Of a stretch of DNA of 64,000 bases, positions 1 to 8,374 are shown in pieces. Source of the stretch: JBBROS01 sp965213855 (lineage in GTDB: Bacteria; Pseudomonadota; Alphaproteobacteria; Acetobacterales; Acetobacteraceae). Below the pieces are notes generated by a model. It worked only from the letters and a program-made list of their open reading frames with translations. It was not told where the DNA came from and did no database searches. Both the position numbers and the translations under genes were made by a program. How positions within the stretch are numbered: position 1 is the first letter of the stretch; every line of letters begins with the position of its first letter. The stretch is taken from positions 1 through 64,000 of the forward strand of contig CBDCAA010000007.1 of the NCBI GenBank assembly GCA_965213855.1, written 5' to 3'.

Positions 1-73
1 CCTTGCCTTGGCAGGCGTTCTGCAAACAGCGGCACATGTCTTCCGCAGACTCAACGAGAACACTCTCCGTCAT
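1..73 (-). CDS. Partial unknown protein (N-terminus only)
   Basis: Reading leftward from an ATG at 73, 24 codons stay open to the window edge (N-terminus MTESVLVESAEDMCRC). The start is supported by a strong ribosome binding site, AAGGAGGG, about five bases upstream (about 79-86). Nothing in the short fragment identifies a family. It is divergent from the DUF3489 gene at 342, so 74-341 should hold both promoters. I see no clear promoter motif in that gap. Confidence 0.5.
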   Translation of the reverse strand, partial: MTESVLVESAEDMCRCLQNACQGK

Positions 74-341
74 GGCACCCTCCTTCAATCCAGGCCAGCG
101 AGGCAGCCTGCGATGGGTGTTGCCAGTCTGGCTGTGATGGGGGTCACACGGCCTCTCGATACTTGCTGTCCGGACCGTCTGAGAGTGAGACCGAGAACGC
201 CATCGGTTTATTCGCGCAGGGAGGTCCGGTTTTGCTCCGCTTGCCATCTCTTTCGACCAGAGCGATCCATGCGCCCACCCCATCCGGGGCTCGTCTCGGT
301 AGCAGCGCCGGATCGTCCGGTGCCGTAAAGTAGAGACCGAG

Positions 342-1064
342 ATGCCCATCACCGACACCGTCCGCGCGATCCTGGCAGCTGCTACCGAGCACCCCAACCA
401 TCTTGCCTCCGCGCCAGAGCGCTTGCCCGTCGCTGCCAAGCGGGTCGTGATCCAGTCCATGGTGAAGGCCGGACTGGTTGAAGAAGTCCAAGCCGACGAC
501 GACCAACCGGCGTGGCGCACGGGGGATGACGGGGTTCGCTACGCACTCCGGGCGACCGATGCTGGACTGCACGCGGTTCGGGCCGCGGTCGAGGACGAGC
601 CGGCCGCACGCGAGCCGAACCCGGCCGTAGCCGGACATGTGCCCGCCGCAGCGATGCGCCCAGCCCCAGCGCGCCTCTCTGCCAAGATCGCAGCCCACGC
701 GGTCCTGACGGCTTGGGACGACCCGACTGAGGGCCGCCCTGCCTTGCCCGACGCGATCGAGGCGCTCCGGGCGGCGCTGTCCGGACGCCGCGGATCGAGC
801 CGACCGGCAGCAGCACCTCGTCAGCCCCGGCCCGATACCAAGCGCGCAACCGTGCTCGTCCTGCTGCGCCGCCCCGCGGGCGCGACCGTCGCCCAGGTGG
901 TCGAGGCGACTGGCTGGGCCCGGCACACCGTGCACGGCTTCTTCGCCGGCCTGAAGACGCAGGGCATCCCGGTCGAGGTCCTGGACCGCGTGCGGCAGGT
1001 CGGCCCCGGCAATCAGGGCGCCACCGGCAGCTACACCGTCTACCGCGTGGCGGAGGCCGTCTGA
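342..1064 (+). CDS. DUF3489 domain protein
   Basis: A 240-residue protein with two small winged-helix-like halves. Residues 1-85 look like a DNA-binding or regulatory N-terminus, and about 168-238 match DUF3489 (TKRATVLVLLRRPAGA, then ATGWARHTVHGFFAGL and a C-terminal YTVYRV). The middle is a charged Ala/Pro-rich linker. The function of DUF3489 is not established. It is usually found on mobile or accessory DNA next to DUF2924 and serine recombinase genes. Its TGA overlaps the ATG of the broken recombinase by one base (TGATG), so the two were translated as a unit. No DUF2924 partner is visible. Confidence 0.75.
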   Translation: MPITDTVRAILAAATEHPNHLASAPERLPVAAKRVVIQSMVKAGLVEEVQADDDQPAWRTGDDGVRYALRATDAGLHAVRAAVEDEPAAREPNPAVAGHVPAAAMRPAPARLSAKIAAHAVLTAWDDPTEGRPALPDAIEALRAALSGRRGSSRPAAAPRQPRPDTKRATVLVLLRRPAGATVAQVVEATGWARHTVHGFFAGLKTQGIPVEVLDRVRQVGPGNQGATGSYTVYRVAEAV

Positions 1065-1704
1065 TGCGCGCGAGGGAGAAAGCATCCCGTTACGCCGTCG
1101 GGCTTTACCGGGTGTCGACCGCCGAGCAGGGTCAGAGCGGGCTCGGGCTCGAAGCACAGCAGGCGAGCGTGCGCACCTTTGCCGCCGCGCAGGGCTGGAC
1201 GCTGGTGGCCGAGTTCGCCGACGTGGCAAGCGGCAAGGACGACAGCCGGCCCGGGTTTCAGGCTGCCCTGGCCCGGTGCCGGCAGCTGGGCGCGGTGCTG
1301 GCCTCGGCGCGGCTCGACCGCATCACGCGGCGGGCTCACACGCTGTCGCAGTTGCTGGAGGACGGCTACTCGGTGCGGGCCGCCGACATGCCGGGCGCGG
1401 ACGACTTGATGATGCGCGTCTATGCAGCGATGGCGCAGACACGTGGGGCGGTGCTGGGCGGGGATCGTGGGTATCGGCCCACAGCGGCGCCGTGTGCGGC
1501 AGCGGCGGCCCTGGCGCGGGCGAGGAGGCGGCGCGGACGGCGCACCGGCTCGCGCTAGAGATCTCGATTTTGCAAGCCGCGGGTGTATCGACCTGTGCGG
1601 GGCTGGCTCGGGCTCTGACAGAGCGCGGCGTGCCGACGCCGCGAGAGGGTCGGGTGTGGACGCACACCACGGTTGCACGGCTCGTGGCAAGGGTGGGGCT
1701 GTGA
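1064..1704 (+). pseudogene. Broken serine recombinase (resolvase/invertase type)
   Basis: The first frame encodes a resolvase catalytic domain with the nucleophile motif GLYRVSTAEQ (Ser at about residue 17) and runs to a stop at 1558. The C-terminal recombinase part (EISILQAAGVSTCAGLARAL, then RGVPTPREGRVWTHTTVARL) lies in a different frame up to 1704, so a frameshift falls at about 1490-1550. About 20 codons expected between the MAQ and GGDRGYRP motifs, the helix carrying the E-R-E-L-I-S type motif, also appear deleted. Intact relatives are small site-specific recombinases encoded beside DUF3489/DUF2924 genes. This copy is very likely inactive. Confidence 0.75.
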
Positions 1705-1805
1705 AATCGGCTGTGCGCCCAACTCAGATGGTCGGGGTCTGGTAAGCCGCGCTCGAAAGCTGACATTTGAGAGGGACGTTTAAGCACTGTTGACGTCCAA
1801 CTGCG

Positions 1806-2705
1806 TCACGGGCTCAGGCCGACCATTCCAACCGCGTGTCGTGCCAACAGATCAACAAACGCACGCGTTTTGGCTGCCAGAAGGCGGGTGGGCGTGAGTA
1901 TCGACAGCGGCATCGGGTCCAGCGCCCAGCCAGGGAGGACTGGTTGCAGAAATCCCTGGTCCACGTCTTCGCTCGCCATGAGATCGTCAACCACGGCGAT
2001 GCCGATGCCGAAGCGTGCGAGGTGGCGGATCATTGTCATGTTGTTCGCGCACAGCACGCTGCCCGAGGGCACTTCGATCACCTCATCGCTTTTCTTGAGG
2101 CGCCATTCGCCGCGGTCTCCCTTATGCAGAAGGTGGATACGCGAGTGGTTCGCCAAGTCTGCCGGGTGCTCGGGCGCTCCGCGTCGCTGCAGGTAAGACG
2201 GCGCTGCGTAGAGGCTGGCGCTCAGCATCGCCAATCGCCGGACGGTCAGTCCTGAGTCTGGTAATTTGCCGATGCGGAGAGCAAGGTTGAACCCCTCGGA
2301 CAACAGATCGACCCGGCGCGGCGACAGATCCAGATCGACGCGAACCTCGGGATAAAGTTCGGTGTATTCCGCCAGGACAGGGGCGACCAGTCGCGGGCCA
2401 ATCTCCGCTTCGACGGACACGCGGAGCGTGCCCTGCGGTTTTTCAGCCAAGCCGCGCACGTGCTGATGGGCCTCGCGCGCTGCCGCAACGATGCCCTCGC
2501 CCAGCGATAAATAAAGCGCACCGGCCTCGGTCAGTTCCACTACACGCGTGCTGCGGACCAGGAGTTTCAGCTCCATAGCCGCTTCAAGCTCGGCGATCCG
2601 GCGCGACAGGGTGGATGTCGGCACTCCGAGCAGGGCGGCAGCCTTGGTGAAGCTTTTCGTCTCCGCGACTGCGACGAACAGAGCCAAATCGCGTAGATGG
2701 TCCAT
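1806..2705 (-). CDS. LysR-family transcriptional regulator
   Basis: A 299-residue LysR regulator of normal length. The N-terminal winged helix-turn-helix covers about residues 1-60 (FVAVAETKSFTKAAALLGVP, then TSTLSRRIAELE), followed by a periplasmic-binding-like effector domain from about 90. The N-terminal pattern with many R/S residues resembles the CrgA/AaeR-type subgroup. LysR genes are normally divergent from a target operon. Here the upstream side is occupied by an IS66 element whose left end lies 87 bases from the ATG, so the original partner has been displaced or lost. Its own promoter region (2706-2791) is still present. Target and effector are unknown. Confidence 0.9.
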   Translation of the reverse strand: MDHLRDLALFVAVAETKSFTKAAALLGVPTSTLSRRIAELEAAMELKLLVRSTRVVELTEAGALYLSLGEGIVAAAREAHQHVRGLAEKPQGTLRVSVEAEIGPRLVAPVLAEYTELYPEVRVDLDLSPRRVDLLSEGFNLALRIGKLPDSGLTVRRLAMLSASLYAAPSYLQRRGAPEHPADLANHSRIHLLHKGDRGEWRLKKSDEVIEVPSGSVLCANNMTMIRHLARFGIGIAVVDDLMASEDVDQGFLQPVLPGWALDPMPLSILTPTRLLAAKTRAFVDLLARHAVGMVGLSP

Positions 2706-2728
2706 TCCAAATCCTGTCCCGAAACTGA

Positions 2729-2739
2729 GAAACTGTTTC
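2729..2739. promoter_or_regulatory. Palindrome upstream of lysR, possible operator
   Basis: GAAAC-T-GTTTC is a perfect 5-1-5 inverted repeat. It lies 24-34 bases upstream of the LysR ATG and is preceded by a second GAAACTG at 2721. Location and symmetry suit an autoregulatory site, but this is inference. Confidence 0.3.
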
Positions 2740-2791
2740 CCATTTGACCGGATTATCCCGTTCTACTAATGCATGTATCTCCAGCTTCATC

Positions 2792-2811
2792 GTATCGGTC
2801 CGGTGACGGCC
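2792..2811 (+). repeat. IS66 left terminal inverted repeat
   Basis: The sequence is GTATCGGTCCGGTGACGGCC. Its reverse complement matches 16 of 20 positions of the right end at 5344-5363, including an uninterrupted TCCGGTGA core. Confidence 0.8.
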
Positions 2812-2890
2812 CCCTAGCGGCGGCTACAGCGACCGGCCGACCTTAGCGGCGCTCGTACGTGCGTCGTTAAGGTCAGGGGCGGGTTGCTGG

Positions 2891-3286
2891 ATGGAGATCA
2901 TCACCGGGGTTGAGCGTCGTCGGCGCTGGCGGGCGGAGGACAAGCTTCGCATCGTGGCGGAGGCGGAGGCACCGGGGGCTATTGTCTCCCACGTGGCCCG
3001 TCGTCACCAGGTCAGTCGGGGCTTGCTGACGAGTTGGCGCCAGCAGGTTCGTCGTGGCGCCTTGGCGGCTGAGCATCATGCCCCGGTGTTCATGCCGGTA
3101 AGGATGCTGCCCGAGCCGCTCCCGTCCTCGCCTACCCCGGCGCTGCCTGGCCCGCGGGGAGCGCTGGGGCCGGCCGGCGGGGACCGGCAGATCGAGATCG
3201 CGCTTCTGGACGGCACCTGCATCCGCGTGGGTGCGGACGTGGGCCTGGCCACGCTGCGCCGGGTCATCGCGGCTGTTCGTCGTTGA
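2891..3286 (+). CDS. tnpA: IS66 transposase accessory protein TnpA
   Basis: A 131-residue protein with the N-terminal helix-turn-helix of IS66 Orf1 (RRRWRAEDKLRIVAEAEAPG, then SHVARRHQVSRGLLTSWRQQ). The C-terminus has the usual hydrophobic beta-rich tail (IEIALLDGTCIRVGADV). It belongs to the IS3/IS66 Orf1 HTH superfamily and probably binds the element ends. Its stop overlaps the start of tnpB by 4 bases, as is typical for the family. Confidence 0.9.
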   Translation: MEIITGVERRRRWRAEDKLRIVAEAEAPGAIVSHVARRHQVSRGLLTSWRQQVRRGALAAEHHAPVFMPVRMLPEPLPSSPTPALPGPRGALGPAGGDRQIEIALLDGTCIRVGADVGLATLRRVIAAVRR

Positions 3287-3642
3287 TCCCCGTCGGACCC
3301 ACGCGCTCCGGGGCCGTCCGGGTCTGGCTCGCGGTGGGGCACACCGACATGCGGCGCGGCATGAACGGCCTCGCACTCCAGGTGCAGCAGGCGTTGCAGC
3401 GTGACCCGCACGCGGGCGACCTGTACGTGTTCCGGGGCAAGCGCGGCGACCTGGTGAAGATCCTCTGGCATGACGGGCTCGGCATGTCGCTCTACGCCAA
3501 GCGGCTGGAGCGCGGCCGGTTCATCTGGCCCACCCCGATTGGCGGCGTCGTGTCGATCTCGACCGCCCAGCTCGGCTACATGCTGGACGGCATCGATTGG
3601 CGGAACCCGCAACACACTTGGCGGCCCCAGGCAGCGGGATAG
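3283..3642 (+). CDS. tnpB: IS66 TnpB accessory protein
   Basis: A 119-residue IS66 Orf2 protein of canonical length with the diagnostic stretches VGHTDMRRGMNGLALQVQQ, DLYVFRGKRGDLVKILWHD and LYAKRLERGRFIWP. It is required for transposition of IS66 elements, though its biochemical role is not known. It is coupled to tnpA by a 4-base overlap and followed by tnpC after about 60 bases. Confidence 0.93.
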   Translation: MIPVGPTRSGAVRVWLAVGHTDMRRGMNGLALQVQQALQRDPHAGDLYVFRGKRGDLVKILWHDGLGMSLYAKRLERGRFIWPTPIGGVVSISTAQLGYMLDGIDWRNPQHTWRPQAAG

Positions 3643-3705
3643 AAAACGCCGCACACCTGCATTCCGCAGTACCCGACGCGGCAGCGCTTGTGCTTGAATC
3701 CCGCC

Positions 3706-5283
3706 GTGACCACCGCGCCCGCCCCGCTCCCCGACACCGTCGCCACCCTGCAAGCCGCACTGCTGGCCGAGCAGGCCGCCCGGCGTGTCGCCGAGCAACG
3801 CGCGTCCGGCGCCGAGGCGGTCATCGCCCAGCTCAAGCTGATGATCGCCAAGATGCGGCACGAGCGGTTCGGCGCCTCGTCCGAGCGCGGACGCAAGCTG
3901 CTGGACCAGCTCGAATTGCAGCTGGAGGAGTTGGAGGCCGCCGCCACCGAGGACGAGGCCGCCGTCCAGGCCAACCCGCCCCCGGATGGCGCCAGGCCGC
4001 CACCCACCCGGCGCAAGCCCGTCCGTGCTCCGTTCCCTGCCCACCTGCCGCGCGAGCGGGTGGTCGTGCCAGGTCCGGCCGCCTGCCCCTGCTGCCAGGG
4101 CAAGCTGTCCAAACTCGGCGAGGACGTAACCGAGACGCTGGAGGTGATCCCGCGGCAGTTCAAGGTGATCCAGACCGTGCGCGAGCGCATGGCCTGCCGG
4201 GCCTGCGAGGCGATCCATCAGCCGCCTGCGCCGTTCCACGTCATCCCCCGCGGCCGCGCCGGGCCCGAGCTGCTGGCAACGATCCTGGAAGCGAAGTTCG
4301 GCCAGCACCTGCCGCTGAACCGGCAGAGCGAAACCTTCGCCCGCGAAGGGATCGAGCTGGATGTCTCGACACTGGCCGACTGGGTCGGCGCGTGCTCCGC
4401 GGCGCTGTCGCCCCTCGTCGGGCTGATCCGTGCTCACGTGCTGGCGGCCGAGCGTATTCATGGCGACGACACCACCGTGCCGGTCCTGGCCAAGACAAGC
4501 ACCACCACAGGCCGATTGTGGACCTATGTGCGCGACGACCGGCCGTTCTGTGGCCCGGCCCCGCCCGCGGCCCTGTTCCACTACTCGCGCGACCGCGGCG
4601 GCGAGCACCCGGCCCGGCACCTGGCCGGCTACAGCGGCATCCTCCAGGCCGACGCCTATGCCGGGTTCAACGACCTGTATCATCCCGGCCGACAGCCCGG
4701 CCCGGTGACGGAGGCGGCGTGCTGGGCCCACGGCCGGCGCAAGCTGTTCGCCCAGGCCCAGCTCGCCCGCGCGCCGATCGCCGCCGAGGCGGTGCGCCGG
4801 ATCGACACGATCTTCGACGCCGAGCGTGACATCAACGGAGTGCCCATGGCGGTGCGCCAAGCGGCCCGGCAGCAGCACGTTGCGCCGTTGGTGGCTGGGC
4901 TCGAGACCTGGATGCGCGCCGAGCGCGGCAAGCTGTCCCGGCACTCGGACGTGGCCCGCGCGATGGACTACATGCTCAAGCGCTGGACGGCATTCACCCG
5001 GTTCGTCGACGATGGCCGCATCTGCCTGACCAACAACGCCGCCGAGCGCGCCCTCCGCGGCATCGCGATCGGCCGCAAGGCTTGGCTGTTCGCGGGCTCG
5101 GACCGGGGCGGGGAGCGCGCTGCCGCCATGTACACGCTGATCGTCACGGCCAAGCTGAACGGCCTGGATCCGCGCGCCTGGCTTGCCGACGTGCTCAGGC
5201 GCATCGCCGATCACCCTGCATCGTGCCTTGACGAGTTGCTGCCCTGGAACTGCACGACCCCGGCCGCCAAGCTGGCAGCCTGA
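3706..5283 (+). CDS. tnpC: IS66 DDE transposase TnpC
   Basis: The main transposase, about 525 residues. It has an N-terminal coiled coil (about 15-75, EQAARRVAEQRASGAEAVIA), a Pro-rich linker and a zinc-binding CPCC..C motif (PAACPCCQGKLSKLGEDV with CRACEAIH later). The DDE catalytic domain follows (ERIHGDDTTVPVL for the first Asp, LQADAYAGFNDLY for the second, LTNNAAERALRGIAIGRKAW with the catalytic Glu). The GTG at 3706 is taken as the start; a TTG at 3688 in the same frame is an alternative. All catalytic segments are present, so the copy may still be active. Confidence 0.92.
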   Translation: MTTAPAPLPDTVATLQAALLAEQAARRVAEQRASGAEAVIAQLKLMIAKMRHERFGASSERGRKLLDQLELQLEELEAAATEDEAAVQANPPPDGARPPPTRRKPVRAPFPAHLPRERVVVPGPAACPCCQGKLSKLGEDVTETLEVIPRQFKVIQTVRERMACRACEAIHQPPAPFHVIPRGRAGPELLATILEAKFGQHLPLNRQSETFAREGIELDVSTLADWVGACSAALSPLVGLIRAHVLAAERIHGDDTTVPVLAKTSTTTGRLWTYVRDDRPFCGPAPPAALFHYSRDRGGEHPARHLAGYSGILQADAYAGFNDLYHPGRQPGPVTEAACWAHGRRKLFAQAQLARAPIAAEAVRRIDTIFDAERDINGVPMAVRQAARQQHVAPLVAGLETWMRAERGKLSRHSDVARAMDYMLKRWTAFTRFVDDGRICLTNNAAERALRGIAIGRKAWLFAGSDRGGERAAAMYTLIVTAKLNGLDPRAWLADVLRRIADHPASCLDELLPWNCTTPAAKLAA

Positions 5284-5343
5284 TCCCAGCAAGGCCGATC
5301 ACGCGACATCTCGGCGGCCGAAACCTCAGTCACGTCCAACCGC

Positions 5344-5363
5344 GGCCTTCACCGGATGGCTAC
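5344..5363 (-). repeat. IS66 right terminal inverted repeat
   Basis: Read on the minus strand this is GTAGCCATCCGGTGAAGGCC, pairing with the left end at 2792-2811. It starts 60 bases after the tnpC stop. Confidence 0.8.
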
Positions 5364-6427
5364 GGACTTCTCCAAGGCTCTCATGGATCACGACGGGGCG
5401 GGTCACTCGCGGGCCTCTACAACACGGTCCGCAATGAGATGCTCTTGGGCCATGGGATAGACGCCCGGGCGTTGAACGCTCAGCAAGCGGCGCGATGACT
5501 CGAACGGGACGCTGGGGGGCTCACGGTGGCGAAGTGGGCTTCCCGGCGATAGAGAGAGGGCCAAGCTCCTAATGGCCCACAACTCGACGGAGGTTGGCTC
5601 CTGTAATAGTTTCAAGCCTCATGGCGACCACATACCACTCTCTAGGGTCCGTAAGGACGCACGATGTGCAATTTGATCCTTTCGCGATGGCTCAGCGATC
5701 CGTTGCAATCGTAGCCTCATAGGCGTTCCTGATAAACATGTGGTCCTACCTGGAGAGCACGTTGGGGAGCCTGAATGTGCGATCGTGATGGTTCCCAATA
5801 GCTCGAACATTGCGGCTGCAATCTACTCATCGCAAGAATGGTCTTCCAATCTCAGAGAAGCATCCTGAGATGAATGTTGTGGCAACTCAGCTGTTCGTTA
5901 GTTCCTAGAGCATATCATGAGATGTATCGCGCGGTGATGATGGTGAAGTCACTCCCTTGGCGAAACACCGTCACAACTTTGCGCACCGGTTGCTCGGGAT
6001 CAGCCCAGACCTTCCAGACAGCCGTTCTCATTGTTGAAGCCAAAGAGGTTTGGAAGTGGAGGGCTGCGGCAATTCAGAAGACATTCGAGGAATTGAACGC
6101 TCACCCTGGTAAGCCAGTCTAGAGCAAGCTCCAATGCAAATAGATTTCAACGTGCATCCTCTAGTGTATCAAACCGGCGACTTGAACGTCTACGATCTTG
6201 AGGGACATGGACGATGGCATAATGATTGCTCTCAAATGTTCGTGGAGATTGTCACTCCCACTATCGGCTGGCCCGGCGGATACTCCGTCAAAGGCGGGAA
6301 CAGGTGTATGCCCGCTTGTGCACAGGTCCCGAAGATCGCGTTCACGCAACTCCTTCGCCTCAGGAACAAGCCGCTGAAAGCAGCATCGCGGCTCTCCCGG
6401 ACATCCCAGAGAGGCACGCGACGTTTA
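5364..6427. other. Gene-poor, more A+T-rich stretch between IS66 and integrase
   Basis: About 1 kb with composition clearly less GC-rich than the flanks. No open frame looks like a known protein. The frame at 5874-6122 (82 codons) and the start of a frame at 6134 lack convincing ribosome binding sites or family motifs, and the second runs antisense into the integrase. A short frame at about 5403-5498 reads GSLAGLYNTVRNEMLLGHG and ends in a stop. It faintly recalls the C-terminus of IS3-type transposases (YNTVRP motif), so an insertion-sequence remnant is possible. Otherwise I see nothing supported here. Confidence 0.5.
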
Positions 6428-8031
6428 CTAATCGACGTGACGCTTTGTCCTCAGGGCCGTTGCCGGGCACCTTGGAAAGCAAGTTGGGCCGCCATAAGCC
6501 GCCGCTGGGTTGGACATCGTGGCTACGTGCCCCGCGGTGGTCTCAGGCATGAACTTGAAGCCCCGGCCGTAGCCCTCAGACTCGTTCCCGGCGTTCAGGT
6601 GGCCCATGAGCGCGTCAGTGACATTCTGTGGCACGTTGGCCTGCCGCGCGCGGTCCTCAAAGGTGTGCCTCCAGGCGTGCGCCGGGTCCTTGCGAGTGTC
6701 AGTGATCCCCACGGTGCCCCGCACCCACGCGCTATGCTTGTTCCCAGCCCGGCCCTTGTGGGTGCCGAACTTGTCAAGGCCCACCGCTGGGAAGATCGGA
6801 GACTTCGCCGGTAGCGCCTCTAGGTAGGCGCCGAAGCCCTCTGCCATCAGCGCCGGGTGGAGGGGCACGTAGCGGTGGCTCTGGGGGGTCTTGAGCGATC
6901 GGCCTGGCCCGTCCTCATGGATGTGCAGTGCAAGCCACCCCGGCATCCCCGCGATCGGCGCGAAGTCCTCTTTCACCGATTGGCACACCTCCCCAAGCCG
7001 CCCCGCCGTGAAGCAGAGGAGCCAGGGCAGCCACCGGAGTAGCCCCGTCTCCTTCCGGGCCGCTATGAGCAGCGCCGTGGCCTCCGCCGGGGTGTAGGGC
7101 CAACGTGACCGAGCCGACGTGGCCTTCTTGGACGGCGCAAGGCCGGCGAACGGGTTCTCAGTGAAGGCCACCTTGCGGTTCTGGCGTGCCCACTTCCAGA
7201 CCGGGGAAAGCTCATTGATGTCGTTGGCCACCGTCTTGATGGACCGGCCGGCGGCTAGGCGGTGTTCCTTCCAGCGAACCACGTCCTCCGCAGTGACCCT
7301 GGAGGCGTCATCGAACCCCAGGAACGTCACGAACCCCGCCGCGGTCCTCTCGCGGTCATAGAGGGCCTTGCCGGTCTTGCCGGTCTCTGCTGCCCACCCG
7401 GCGACCAGGGACGCCACAGAGACCACCGCGGCGGGCGTGGGGGCCTTCGCGGGCTCCGGGAGATGGTCAAGCCCGGTGGATGCCTTCCAGTCGCCCTGGC
7501 ACCGCCGGATCATCACCTGGGCAAAGCGGTGCCGCTCACGGGCCAGGACCTCGGACGCTCTGGCGATGACCTTGGCGTCTCCCAGGATGCCTTGGCGCTC
7601 AAGGACGGCCGTGGCCTCCGCCCGAAGGTGGCGATCCGACACGAACTCCCGGCCGTGCCCATCGTCGTCAGCCGGGAAGAAGTCCCCGTAGTAGACCTCT
7701 TGGTCCTCCCAGTGCCGAACGTCGCCGGGGTCATCTTGGCCACTGTGCCGCCTCCTCTCGGAGCACGACCCCAACGGCCGCGTTGATCTCCCGGAGGCTC
7801 AGGGCTGCCTCTGTGCCAAGGAGCTTGGCGCGGGCGCCGGCAAGGATCGCGTCGAAACGGTCCAGGACCTCCCGGGCAGCGACCTTTGCGACCTCAGGGT
7901 CCTTGGTGCCCAGCGTCGCTTTCATCTCAACGCTTGCCCACGATGGCGCGGAGGGGCTCAGGGACCACCTTGCGGAGCCAGTAGATGCCGGTCTTCGGGT
8001 GCTTGTATGGACGGGACATCGCGAGGGCCAT
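6428..8031 (-). pseudogene. Tyrosine integrase of a tRNA-Tyr island, two frameshifts
   Basis: A phage/island-type tyrosine recombinase in three frames. The N-terminus starts at 8031 (RPYKHPKTGIYWLRKVVPEP) and stops after GKR at about 7928, where one extra base breaks the frame. The reading continues with MKATLGTKDPEVAKVAAREV until about 7740, then shifts again into the main frame (GDVRHWEDQEVYYGDFFPAD) that runs to 6428. The core-binding domain and all catalytic residues survive: Arg in TAGRLGEV, Lys in SLKTPQSHRYVP, HAWRH, MGHLNAG and Tyr in ESEGYG. Intact it would integrate an element at the adjacent tRNA-Tyr. Two frameshifts argue for decay rather than one sequencing error. Confidence 0.8.
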
Positions 8032-8032
8032 T

Positions 8033-8055
8033 TGGACCACCTGGAATGGACCACC
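8033..8055. repeat. Direct repeat between int and tRNA-Tyr
   Basis: TGGACCACC occurs at 8033-8041 and again at 8047-8055, a 14-base period, in the 87-base gap between the integrase start and the tRNA 3' end. Such spacing suits recombinase arm-type or excisionase sites, but that role is inferred. Confidence 0.35.
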
Positions 8056-8117
8056 AGGTGCCTTCAAGCCTCTGATTTGCATGAACATCGAGGCGCCGCA
8101 AGGGCTTAGCGATGGAC

Positions 8118-8203
8118 TGGTGGAGGGGGCTGGATTCGAACCAGCGTAGGCGTACGCCAGCGGATTTACAGTCCGCCCCCTTTAGCCACTCGGGCACCCC
8201 TCC
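8118..8203 (-). tRNA. tRNA-Tyr (anticodon GTA)
   Basis: The minus strand reads as a complete class II tRNA. The acceptor GGAGGGG at 8203-8197 pairs with CCCCTCC at 8128-8122. The anticodon arm GGACTGTAAATCC has anticodon GTA, there is a long variable arm, the T-loop is GGTTCGAATCC, and CCA is encoded at 8120-8118. The broken integrase begins 87 bases downstream on the same strand, so the 3' end of this gene is the likely attachment site. Confidence 0.96.
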
Positions 8204-8279
8204 ACAGGGCTGCGCGCCGAAGCGCAAGCGAGCGCGCGGCGTAACCCCGCGTGCGCCCCTTTGTCAATCAACACACCCG

Positions 8280-8299
8280 CTCTCGCTGGCGGGAGAGGG
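8280..8299. repeat. REP-like palindrome, copy 1
   Basis: CTCTCGC-TG-GCGGGAGAG is an imperfect palindrome followed by GGCCGGG. It matches the palindromes at 33199, 37989/38075 and 42414 (core GGGAGAGGG or GGGAGGGG followed by GCCGGGG). It lies between tRNA-Tyr and the RlmB gene. Confidence 0.5.
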
Positions 8300-8374
8300 C
8301 CGGGTTGAAAACCCGAGCCCGCGCGAACCCAACCCGCCATACCCAACCCATCCCAACCCCCCTATAACCCGCCG

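Larger units (their letters stand above)
2792..5363 (+). mobile_element. IS66-family insertion sequence, about 2.57 kb
   Basis: The element carries the full IS66 set tnpA-tnpB-tnpC in order on the plus strand. It is bounded by imperfect terminal inverted repeats (left 2792-2811, right 5344-5363, 16 of 20 bases matching, both starting GTA from outside). Its length is normal for IS66 with all three genes open. IS66 elements usually make 8-bp target duplications, but the flanks here (GCTTCATC on the left, GGACTTCT on the right) do not match. Either the flanks have drifted or one side was lost by recombination. Confidence 0.88.

Noticed and set aside
3076..5292. Long open frame on the minus strand opposite the IS66 genes
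   Set aside because: It is antisense to tnpA/B/C and low in recognisable motifs; GC-rich codon usage creates long antisense frames.
5874..6122. 82-codon frame in the A+T-richer stretch
   Set aside because: No convincing ribosome binding site, domain or motif; left as unassigned sequence.
6134..6814. 226-codon plus-strand frame
   Set aside because: Its second half is the complement of the integrase 3' end; the first half has no family resemblance.
1..8118. A second tRNA-Tyr attachment repeat marking the other island end
   Set aside because: Scanning for the tRNA 3' segment (GGTTCGAATCCAG or its complement) in 1-6430 gave nothing; the boundary is probably outside the window.
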